In this document: positions 27,852 through 36,056 of the stretch, one piece after another | Numbering within the stretch: the stretch's first letter is position 1 | Layout of the letters: each line of letters starts with the position of its first letter | Assembly (NCBI RefSeq): GCF_004345025.1 | Contig: NZ_CP037745.1 | Location: 310,001-374,000, forward strand | Source: Rheinheimera sp. D18 | Lineage (GTDB): Bacteria > Pseudomonadota > Gammaproteobacteria > Enterobacterales > Alteromonadaceae | DNA: 64,000 bases | Reading direction: 5' to 3' | The notes under the pieces: generated by a model | What the model saw: the letters and a program-made list of their open reading frames with translations, nothing else | Told to the model about the DNA's origin: nothing | The model's database searches: none | Position numbers and translations under genes: made by a program

Positions 27852-30764
27852 TTAATCGTGGCTTACAACAATTAGCCGAATAGCATCTAGCTTTAACCGT
27901 GCTTTGCTAATGTAATCGGCTATTTGTAGTTGTTGATTGTGTAATGCGTTAATTTCATCTTGGCGCACTGATGGATTAAATTTTTTTAGCGTAACTAAAC
28001 GCTGTTGTTGCTCATACAATGTTTGCTGCGCGTGTTGTTGTGCTTTACCGACAATAGTATCTAACTTGGTTTGCGCTAAGCTGGTTGCCTTGGCAATTAA
28101 GGGGTGCACTGTAGTTTGTAATGCGCTGGCTAGCTTGCTCGCATTTTGTCGGCCAATTGGCTTTAGCTGCTTATTTAATTGCTCAAAGCTAACGTTTTCA
28201 GAAAGATTATTGCCATTTTTATCTAGCAGTAAGCGTAGTGGGGTTGCAGGTAAGTAACGATTCAGTTGTAACGTAGCTGGAGCACTGGCTTCAACAATAA
28301 AGTTTAATTCTAATAAATAACTGCCAACGGGTAGCGCTTTGTTTACTAGAATAGCAACAGAGCTACTGCCATGGGGCTCGGTGGTCAAAATATCTAACGT
28401 ACCGCGAACCATTGGATGGTCCCAGCTTAATAATTGAATATCTTCTTCTGCTAGTGCGGTTGCTCTATCAAAAGTAACAGTTACACCATCATCACCTAAC
28501 CCAGGATAGCTGGTGCAGTGCATGTGTTCAGAGTGTGAAAGAATGATGCTAGTATCATTGCGGTCATCTTGATTAATACCCAGCATATCCCAGGCTTTAA
28601 ACATTAACATAGGCAGAGCGGTGTCATTATCTTGTGTTGCCAGCTGTTCTGCCAATGCTTTTGCTGCGGCGCCACCACCAGAGTTTATTTCCAGCAGTTG
28701 ATCTCGGCCTTGCTCTAATTTTTGTTTTAATGCAGCGTTGAGTTGCTGAGTTTGCTCAATAATATTGGCAAGTAGTTGTGTGTCGATATTTGGTTGAGTT
28801 AATAGCGACAATAATTGGGGGGAAAAATGTTCAAATACGACACGGCCAGTTTGGCACGTATGTTCTATGGCATTTAACCCGTGCTGATACCATTCCAACA
28901 ATACCTGCTGACTATGATTAGTAAAATACGGTAAATGAATTTGAATATCTTCACGTTGGCCAATTCGGTCAAGACGGCCAATTCGCTGCTCTAATAAATC
29001 TGGATTGAGCGGCAAATCAAATAATACTAAATGATGCGCAAACTGGAAATTACGGCCTTCACTACCTATTTCCGAGCAGACTAATAACTGTGCACTATAT
29101 TCTTCTTGAGCAAAATAAGCGGCGGCTTTATCGCGTTCCAGTATTGTCATCCCTTCGTGAAACACAGCGGCACGAATACCTTCACGCACGCGCACGGCTT
29201 CTTCTAACGCAATTGCGGTTTCGGCATGAGCGCAGATAAGTAAAAACTTATCATGCTTGTGTTGTTTCAATAGGTTTAATAAGTAGTCAACACGTGGGTC
29301 GAATTGCCACCAATTACTGTTGGTATCAAGCTGTTGTAATACTTGCTCAGGAAATAAGTTGGCCCGAATTCGCTGGGCTTCTGTCAGTGACGGATTAAGG
29401 CTAAAGTGCACTTTTAATGCGTTTTGATATTGTTCTGGTAATACAAGCGGGGTCAGATGAGCATGACGCTGAGGAAAACCTTTCACACTGGCACGACTAT
29501 TACGAAATAGTATACGGCCAGTGCCGTGATGATCTAACAGCTGAGACAATAATCGTTGACGAGCTTGAGCTTGCAGTTCTGCGCTAGCATCCACATCGTT
29601 TATTTGTTTAAGCTCACTACTAATATCGCTTTCAGTTAACGCTTGACGCAGTGCGGCAGCTTCTGCAGTAGTTAAAATACGCTGCTCTAATAGCGGAATA
29701 GCTACAGTAGCAATATGCTGGTAGCGCTGCTCCTCCTGCAAAAATGCGTCGTAGCTATGAAAACGAGCAGGGTCTAGCAGCTTTAATCTGGCAAAATGGC
29801 TTTCATGGCCTAACTGATCGGGTGTGGCCGTTAACAGAATAAGCCCTGCCGTATTTTGCGCTAAGTCGCTAATGCGTTGATATTCTTCACTTGGGTTATC
29901 CTCGCTCCACTGTAAGTGGTGCGCTTCATCCACAACCAATAAGTCCCACTGGCTTTGTGTTGCTAATTGGTGCCAACGAGGTTGGTTTTTTAAGAATGAT
30001 AAACTACATAATACCAGCTGTTCAGTATCAAACGGATTGGGGTTATCCAAGGCTGACTGTTCACAGCGTTCTTGATCAAATACCGAAAAGTGCAAGTTAA
30101 AACGGCGTAGCATTTCTACTAGCCACTGATGTTGCAATGAATCGGGTACCACAATCATTACTCGGCTAGCAAGGCCGCTAATCAGTTGCTGATGTATAAT
30201 AAAACCAGCTTCAATAGTCTTGCCTAAGCCTACTTCATCGGCAAGCAATACACGCGGCGCATGGCGCTGTGCCACTTCGTTAGCAATATGCAACTGATGT
30301 GGAATTAAGCTAACACGAGGCCCAGATAAACCCCGTAGTGGGTTTTGTTGTTGTTGATGCACATGCTGCCAAGCTTGATAACGTAAGCTAAACCAATCAA
30401 AGCGGTCTATTTGGCCGGCAAATAAACGATCTTGTGGCTGATTAAAGCTAATAAAGTGATCAAGAAATGTTTCTCTTAGCTCAATATAGCTGCCATCGTC
30501 TAAACGCGTACCGCAATATACTAAGGTGTCGTGTTGTTCTTTAATGGCACTGACGAGTATTTTAAAATCATCAGCGCTTGCCACTTCGTCGCCAACGTTA
30601 AATTGTACCCGAGTTAATGGGGCTTCTGCTTGGGCGTAAAGGCGGGTTTCGCCACTGGCTGGAAATAAAAGTGTTAAATGACGGCCTTCCAGCGCAACTA
30701 TAGTGCCTAAACCTAAATCGGATTCTGTATCGCTAATCCAGCGTTGTCCCAGAGCAAACTTCAT
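27852..30764 (-). CDS. rapA: RNA polymerase recycling ATPase RapA
   Basis: RapA is a SWI2/SNF2 ATPase that binds RNA polymerase and aids its recycling after transcription. The 970-residue length is standard. It has the N-terminal Tudor-like region (FALGQRWISDTESDLGLGTI), a Walker A motif LADEVGLGKTIEAG (about residue 175), a DEAH box (VVDEAHHLQW), the LLTATP motif, and motif VI (LEQRIGRLDRIGQ). It is upstream of rluA in a two-gene operon. Confidence 0.96.
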   Translation of the reverse strand: MKFALGQRWISDTESDLGLGTIVALEGRHLTLLFPASGETRLYAQAEAPLTRVQFNVGDEVASADDFKILVSAIKEQHDTLVYCGTRLDDGSYIELRETFLDHFISFNQPQDRLFAGQIDRFDWFSLRYQAWQHVHQQQQNPLRGLSGPRVSLIPHQLHIANEVAQRHAPRVLLADEVGLGKTIEAGFIIHQQLISGLASRVMIVVPDSLQHQWLVEMLRRFNLHFSVFDQERCEQSALDNPNPFDTEQLVLCSLSFLKNQPRWHQLATQSQWDLLVVDEAHHLQWSEDNPSEEYQRISDLAQNTAGLILLTATPDQLGHESHFARLKLLDPARFHSYDAFLQEEQRYQHIATVAIPLLEQRILTTAEAAALRQALTESDISSELKQINDVDASAELQAQARQRLLSQLLDHHGTGRILFRNSRASVKGFPQRHAHLTPLVLPEQYQNALKVHFSLNPSLTEAQRIRANLFPEQVLQQLDTNSNWWQFDPRVDYLLNLLKQHKHDKFLLICAHAETAIALEEAVRVREGIRAAVFHEGMTILERDKAAAYFAQEEYSAQLLVCSEIGSEGRNFQFAHHLVLFDLPLNPDLLEQRIGRLDRIGQREDIQIHLPYFTNHSQQVLLEWYQHGLNAIEHTCQTGRVVFEHFSPQLLSLLTQPNIDTQLLANIIEQTQQLNAALKQKLEQGRDQLLEINSGGGAAAKALAEQLATQDNDTALPMLMFKAWDMLGINQDDRNDTSIILSHSEHMHCTSYPGLGDDGVTVTFDRATALAEEDIQLLSWDHPMVRGTLDILTTEPHGSSSVAILVNKALPVGSYLLELNFIVEASAPATLQLNRYLPATPLRLLLDKNGNNLSENVSFEQLNKQLKPIGRQNASKLASALQTTVHPLIAKATSLAQTKLDTIVGKAQQHAQQTLYEQQQRLVTLKKFNPSVRQDEINALHNQQLQIADYISKARLKLDAIRLIVVSHD

Positions 30765-31002
30765 TCTGTACTCAATCAGTTAAAATGGCGCGCTATGGTA
30801 CTAGGAATCAGGTTGGGCTGCATCTGAATTTGCAATTAATAACACTGCTGATTTTTAGTTTTTTATGAAAAATGTTTAATAGTGCTATGAGTGTATGAAA
30901 TTACGTTAGATTTTGCTTTTGCTCAGGCAAAAAAACGCGTGTTGCACTATGCTTGTTTTATGGCACAACTCATAAACTTGTTTCAGTTAAGGGGATAGCC
31001 GT

Positions 31003-32394
31003 ATGGCGCGAAAAAAAGATAATGAAAAAAAAATCTACGTTCTCGACACTAATATTCTGCTACATGAACCCTTTGCCTTCCTAAACTTTCAAGAGCATGA
31101 CGTTATCATTCCAATGACCGTATTAGAGGAATTGGATCATATTAAAGATCGTAACAAAGACGTTAGCCGCGATGCCAGAGTAGCAATACGCGCACTAGAA
31201 GATGTGTTAAAAGATGCTTCGCCCGATCAAATGCTACAAGGTGTCGCCATACCTAGGCAAAGTGAACAAAACCAAGGTGGTCACTTGTTTATTATTAATG
31301 ACCATCATATTTCTGATGAAATACCCGGTCTGCCCGGTGGAGAAAATGATCATCTCATCATTAATACTGCACTTTATCTGCAGCGGGAGAAAAGCCCAAC
31401 TAAAGTTATTCTTGTAACCAAAGATATTAATATGCGGCTAAAAGCCAAGGGCGCTGGGCTTAAGCTGGTTGAAGATTATCGCACTGACCAGTTAATTGAC
31501 GATGTTCGTTTTTTGTATAAAGGTTATTACGTTTTTTCTGGCGAATTTTGGCGCCAGGTTGGTGAGTGTCGCAGTGAAAATGCCGGCAGAAGCACCTATC
31601 ATTATGTGAGTTGCAGCTTGTTACCCAATGCTTATGTTAATGAATACCTAATTGATGAGGCTGAAAGCTTTGCCGGCAAAGTGGTATCAATTACTGAGAC
31701 AGAAATTTGTATTCAGGATTTTGGCTACGAACAGTTAATGCATCGTCAAGCTTGGGGTATCAGGCCGAAAAATATTTATCAGGCAATGGCGATGCAGGCT
31801 TTGTTAGATCCTCACTTAGACTTAGTTATTCTAACTGGCCCTGCAGGTTGTGGTAAAACACTTATTGCGTTGGCAGCTGCGCTTGAACTGGTAATTGAAA
31901 AAGGCATGTACGACAAAGTAATTGTTACTAGAAATACGCCAGAAATTGCTGAATCTATTGGCTTTTTACCTGGTACAGAAGCAGAAAAAATGGCGCCTTG
32001 GTTGGCGGCGATTACCGACTCATTAGAGGTACTTCATAAAACTGATGAGCATCCGCACGCTAGCGTGAATTACATTATGGAAAAAGCGAACATTCAATTT
32101 AAATCGGTTAATTTTATGCGTGGTAGAAGTATTCAAAATGCGATTGTAATTTTAGATGAGTGCCAAAATTTAAGCGCCGCACAGTTGAAAACTATTATTA
32201 CGCGCTGCGGCGAGGGCACTAAACTCATTTGCTCGGGTAATTTGTCGCAGATTGATAGTAACTATTTAACTGCGGTTACGTCAGGGTTAACCTATATTGT
32301 AGAGCGATTTAAAAACTTTGAAGGCAGTGCAACTATTAATTTAAATGGCGTGGTGCGTAGCCGCTTAGCGTCTTTTGCGGAAGTAAATTTATAA
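31003..32394 (+). CDS. PIN-PhoH family ATPase/ribonuclease
   Basis: The 463-residue protein fuses an N-terminal PIN nuclease domain (VLDTNILLH at about 13, TVLEELDHIKD at about 38) to a C-terminal PhoH ATPase. The ATPase has Walker A GPAGCGKTL at about 279 and Walker B VILDECQN at about 382. Such PhoH2 proteins act as RNA-unwinding ribonucleases in mycobacteria; the function in gammaproteobacteria is not established. It begins with a lysine-rich N-terminus. It stands alone between rapA and an unrelated sensor gene. Confidence 0.88.
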   Translation: MARKKDNEKKIYVLDTNILLHEPFAFLNFQEHDVIIPMTVLEELDHIKDRNKDVSRDARVAIRALEDVLKDASPDQMLQGVAIPRQSEQNQGGHLFIINDHHISDEIPGLPGGENDHLIINTALYLQREKSPTKVILVTKDINMRLKAKGAGLKLVEDYRTDQLIDDVRFLYKGYYVFSGEFWRQVGECRSENAGRSTYHYVSCSLLPNAYVNEYLIDEAESFAGKVVSITETEICIQDFGYEQLMHRQAWGIRPKNIYQAMAMQALLDPHLDLVILTGPAGCGKTLIALAAALELVIEKGMYDKVIVTRNTPEIAESIGFLPGTEAEKMAPWLAAITDSLEVLHKTDEHPHASVNYIMEKANIQFKSVNFMRGRSIQNAIVILDECQNLSAAQLKTIITRCGEGTKLICSGNLSQIDSNYLTAVTSGLTYIVERFKNFEGSATINLNGVVRSRLASFAEVNL

Positions 32395-32500
32395 GCAAAT
32401 AAGTTGAAATGCTAGCCTAGTTAACTAATGATGCCGTTCAACTGAGCTGGTTATGGTTATAATAGCCGCGAAATTAGGTCTAACAATGCAAGGAAGCTGC

Positions 32501-33559
32501 ATGAAAAACCCTGTCTACATCGAATATCGTCGTAGCACTAAGCTCGGCATCATACTATTACTGCTATTGTCCACTTTTGGTGCTTTAGTGCATTACTTTC
32601 GCAGTGTTGACGATAAGGTATTACAAACCAAGTTACGTTTAGCTGCAGCTAGTAATCAGGTTGATAGCGAATTTGTACCTATACTGGCGTTTATGGAAGC
32701 GGTACGGCGGGCTTCATTATTAAAGCTATCTATACCTGCAGAGCCAACAGAGGATATGTTGCCTTTGCTGCAACTAGACAGTGGTGTAACTGAGCAAGCG
32801 TCGCTGATGCAACTGGATGGCACTGTAAACGCTGAATTAATGATGTTACAGCGGTTACAACCTTACTTTGAATTAGCGAAAGAAACTCAACCCTATCTGG
32901 TTGGTATGTACTACTTATCAGAGCAAGGCTTTGCTTACAATGGCCAGCTTAAATGGTCCGATTATATTGCCGATTATTTGGTGCAATGGCAAAAAGATAG
33001 TAAACCTGAGCCGAACTATGAACGTGGGCAGATATTTTTTTCTAGTTTTTTGCAGCAACAGGCCGCAGTTATGTTGCCACTTTACGCTGACGATAAAAAA
33101 CTTGGTCGATTTGTATTTGCCATTGAATTGGCGCCGCTATTAGCGCCAATTTATCAGCAGCACAAGGATGCTGAGTTTATGCTGTTAGATCAGTTTGGTC
33201 AGCTAATAAGTAATTCAATGACGATGCCTGTGCAGAATATTGATCAACATATGTTGCAAGTGCAGCGTCTAAGTTCTATGCCATGGTCATTAGGTTTGTT
33301 AGAACATAAAGCTAATGTATTTGCCGCCGGAGTTAAAGAGTTTGTCTGGCATTGGTTGAGCTATGCGGTGTTATTCGGCGTTTTCTTATACGCACTACAG
33401 TATCGTTATCGGCTGCGTATTTTATCGCCATCTAAGCGTTTGCTGGTGCATATAGAGCGTCTATCTAAAGGCAGCAGCCAAGGCGTGCAGCGTATACCTT
33501 ATGGTTGGCATGACATATTTGAACGTATTAGTCGGTTAAGGCAAAATCCGCCGTCATAA
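32501..33559 (+). CDS. Orphan two-TM sensor-like membrane protein without output domain
   Basis: TM1 (about residues 14-34) and TM2 (about 285-302) flank a 250-residue periplasmic domain, the layout of a Cache/dCache-type sensory module. I cannot name the fold with confidence. After TM2 only about 50 residues remain, with RLLVHIERLSKG resembling the start of a linker, and no kinase, GGDEF or MCP domain follows. The ATG at 32501 has AGGAAG 6 bp upstream. An ORF start at 32453 is possible but less likely. It overlaps the convergent transglutaminase gene by 6 bp. Confidence 0.65.
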   Translation: MKNPVYIEYRRSTKLGIILLLLLSTFGALVHYFRSVDDKVLQTKLRLAAASNQVDSEFVPILAFMEAVRRASLLKLSIPAEPTEDMLPLLQLDSGVTEQASLMQLDGTVNAELMMLQRLQPYFELAKETQPYLVGMYYLSEQGFAYNGQLKWSDYIADYLVQWQKDSKPEPNYERGQIFFSSFLQQQAAVMLPLYADDKKLGRFVFAIELAPLLAPIYQQHKDAEFMLLDQFGQLISNSMTMPVQNIDQHMLQVQRLSSMPWSLGLLEHKANVFAAGVKEFVWHWLSYAVLFGVFLYALQYRYRLRILSPSKRLLVHIERLSKGSSQGVQRIPYGWHDIFERISRLRQNPPS

Positions 33560-34477
33560 TAGCTGGTATCCGAAATGGTCATTTCGGGTATATATTTCAT
33601 ACTGTGGTGCAATCTGTCCGGGCGCTAATTGTGCCGGGCCAGTTGCATCGACTAGCAGGTAATCTCGTCCTTCGATACGCACACTCATATCATCGGTAGT
33701 GGGGGTTAACTGCACAGCTAGAAGTGCGTGTTCAGGCAAATAAACCATGGCCAGACGCACATCAGGCAAAAGCATCCGTAGTAATGCCGCCAATAAAACG
33801 GCTTTACTGTCACAATCGCCACGGTTTTCTTTTAGTAACTTTAAGGGTGGGTTAAAGCTCTCGCCAGACGACTGTGCTCTATTAGATAAATCCTGATAGG
33901 GAATTTGCTGTATCCAGCTGGTTAGCATAGCTAAGGATTGGCGAGTGGGCATGTTAACTAACGTATCGTGCCAAGCGGTAGCTAACGGCAGTAGATCTTG
34001 CAGGCTATCCTGCATCAATCGTTGATGATCCGGAATAATAACCAGCTCGCCCCACGGCAGTTCTAGTTGGTGATAGTATTGTTGATGCAAATAAAATGCG
34101 GTGCGTTCCTTTGTCAGTTGCGCCAGTTCGGCATTCAACTGCTGCCGTAATGTGGTGTCAGCAGTTTGTAGCTGGTAATTCAATAGGTCGGCAGGGGGGA
34201 GTTTACGCAGCTTTGCGCCCGGATATTGCGCAACATGGGCGCGTAAATCGCGCCAGAGATAGTGCTGCAGCATAACCGGTTTAAACGCGCGAAACTGCCG
34301 AAAGTGATTAGTTAGATTCTTGTTTTCAATAGCAAAACGTAACTGCTGTGCTTGCCCCATGCTGGCATAGCGGTAAGTAAACTGCGTGTGTTCAGGCAAT
34401 TGTTGCATATTCAATTGCATTGGCGCCGCTATAGTTAATGGCGCCGCAAGCAACATGCACAGTAAAAGTTGTTTCAT
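33554..34477 (-). CDS. Secreted transglutaminase-like cysteine protein
   Basis: A signal peptide (1-17) precedes a domain of the transglutaminase/papain-like group. The catalytic triad is visible: cysteine in NRGDCDSKAVL, histidine in PEHALLAV and aspartate in VDATGPAQL. Family members act as peptidases or crosslinking enzymes, and the substrate is unknown. The start codon follows the stop of the GlyGly-CTERM-like gene directly (TAA then ATG), so the two are translationally coupled. It runs convergently into the orphan sensor gene by 6 bp. Confidence 0.8.
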   Translation of the reverse strand: MKQLLLCMLLAAPLTIAAPMQLNMQQLPEHTQFTYRYASMGQAQQLRFAIENKNLTNHFRQFRAFKPVMLQHYLWRDLRAHVAQYPGAKLRKLPPADLLNYQLQTADTTLRQQLNAELAQLTKERTAFYLHQQYYHQLELPWGELVIIPDHQRLMQDSLQDLLPLATAWHDTLVNMPTRQSLAMLTSWIQQIPYQDLSNRAQSSGESFNPPLKLLKENRGDCDSKAVLLAALLRMLLPDVRLAMVYLPEHALLAVQLTPTTDDMSVRIEGRDYLLVDATGPAQLAPGQIAPQYEIYTRNDHFGYQLL

Positions 34478-35128
34478 TTAACGCTGACACCTCTTAAAGC
34501 CTACTCTCGAATAGAACATTAAGCATAATACTAGCAGTGAAAAGATACCAGTTGTGCCGCCAGATACTACAACTGTGGTGTCAGTTATATAGCTGTCGCG
34601 GTCGTAATCTTCTAACGGAAGATAATCGAGGTTGCTATCGTCAAAGCCTGAAATTTCGGCTAGCAGATAGCCGGTGTTCGCATCGAACAAGCGAATGGTT
34701 AGTAGATATTCATCGGCTGGAAAACGACGTTCTAAAACCGTATCTACGGCTAACCAATCATTATTGCTTTGGCGAAATAGCTCAAAAACGCTACTGGTAT
34801 AATATATTTTTTCACCACCGTAGGTCGGCAGTAACGAAAATTCGGCGAATACTTGTTGGTAAGGCATAGAGGTATCTGCATCAAACTCCACTTCTAGCTG
34901 ATGAAAATAGCCGTTGTTATTAATATCGCCGCTGATCAATATATCAACACTATTAAACCAAACATGGCTTTGATAAGACTGCGTGGTAATGGCAAGTTTT
35001 TTTGGTGACGAGCTTGATTTTGCCGTGCTGTGGCGTTCGCTGCTGCTACTCAACGTTTCAGTCGCATTAACCGGTAGAGCTAAAGCTAGCAGCAAACAAC
35101 TTAATAACTGTAGGTTGATATTTTTCAT
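34478..35128 (-). CDS. Surface protein with GlyGly-CTERM-like tail
   Basis: A signal peptide (residues 1-20, LPVNATET) precedes a serine-rich linker and a beta-rich domain. The C-terminus has the sorting-tail pattern: SGGTTG, a hydrophobic segment (IFSLLVLCLMFY), then a basic end (RVGFKRCQR). That is the GlyGly-CTERM form processed by rhombosortase, and the body resembles what is annotated as choice-of-anchor H. The start at 35128 is fixed by AAGGAG; the open frame extends upstream to 35347. Coupled to the transglutaminase gene. Confidence 0.7.
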   Translation of the reverse strand: MKNINLQLLSCLLLALALPVNATETLSSSSERHSTAKSSSSPKKLAITTQSYQSHVWFNSVDILISGDINNNGYFHQLEVEFDADTSMPYQQVFAEFSLLPTYGGEKIYYTSSVFELFRQSNNDWLAVDTVLERRFPADEYLLTIRLFDANTGYLLAEISGFDDSNLDYLPLEDYDRDSYITDTTVVVSGGTTGIFSLLVLCLMFYSRVGFKRCQR

Positions 35129-35213
35129 AACCAAATCTCCTTTTGCTTTGTTACTATTACAGGCTGCGCCGATGAATTTTGGCTGAACTTCAACGTAAAG
35201 GATGTGTAAAGCA

Positions 35214-36056
35214 ATGAAACTGATACGCACTGTTGTTGCACCAAGCAGCGTTAATGCAATTGATTTACTCGTACAGCAAGTGCCTGAGCTGTCTAAAGGG
35301 CGGTTGAAGGATGCGATGGCTAAAGGTGCGGTGTTATTAAATAGCAAGCCGCAAAAGCGCTTACGCCGAGCCCAAACTAACCTGCAAGCCGGACAGCAGT
35401 TACAAATTCATTATGATGACGATATTTTGCAGCGTAGTTGCACCGCACCAACACTGATAAGTGATCAGCAACAGTATAGTGTGTGGTTTAAACCTGCTGG
35501 CATGTTGTCGCAGGGCAATGAGTGGGGCGATCATGTATCGCTATTACGTAGTGTTGAGCAACATTTCTCCGCTAAGCGGCCGGTGTTTTTATTACATCGA
35601 CTGGACCGTGAAGCCAGTGGTTTGGTGTTAATTGCGCATAGTAAACCTTCAGCTGCAGCGTTTAGTAAATTAATTGCCGAGCATAAAATAAGTAAGCGCT
35701 ACTTAATAAAAGTAAAAGGTGTGTTGGCAGATAATGTATTGCAGCCGGGCAAAATAGAATTAGCGCTAGATGGAAAAGCTTGTTTAACCCAGTTTTCTTT
35801 ATACCAGGTTGACTTTGAAGCTCAGCAAAGCTGGTTAGAAGTAGATTTAATCAGTGGGCGTAAACACCAAATTCGTCGTCATTTTGCCGCACTGGGTCAC
35901 CCGGTTATGGGCGATCCAGAGTACGGTGAAAATAATAAAAATAGCACAGGATTGGCATTGCAAGCGGTTAGTTTAAGCTTTGTTTGCCCGAAAGCTCGTC
36001 ACAGCGTCAGCTACACTTTACCTGAGCGTCTTCGTCTTTTAGCCGTTAGTGCTTAG
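35214..36056 (+). CDS. RluA-family pseudouridine synthase with S4 domain
   Basis: An N-terminal S4 RNA-binding domain (about 12-70, SKGRLKDAMAKGAVLLN) is followed by the synthase domain with HRLDREASGLVLIAH (about 126), whose aspartate is catalytic, and GRKHQIRRHF. It belongs to the RluA/RluD group, but the target cannot be told from the sequence. The chosen ATG gives 280 residues; an ATG 12 bp upstream is possible. It is distinct from rluA at 27196-27849. Confidence 0.82.
   Translation: MKLIRTVVAPSSVNAIDLLVQQVPELSKGRLKDAMAKGAVLLNSKPQKRLRRAQTNLQAGQQLQIHYDDDILQRSCTAPTLISDQQQYSVWFKPAGMLSQGNEWGDHVSLLRSVEQHFSAKRPVFLLHRLDREASGLVLIAHSKPSAAAFSKLIAEHKISKRYLIKVKGVLADNVLQPGKIELALDGKACLTQFSLYQVDFEAQQSWLEVDLISGRKHQIRRHFAALGHPVMGDPEYGENNKNSTGLALQAVSLSFVCPKARHSVSYTLPERLRLLAVSA

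Noticed and set aside
34478-35347. Longer form of the GlyGly-CTERM-like protein (289 residues)
   Set aside because: The first 73 residues have no signal peptide pattern and overlap the divergent synthase gene. AAGGAG before 35128 and a good signal peptide fix the shorter start.
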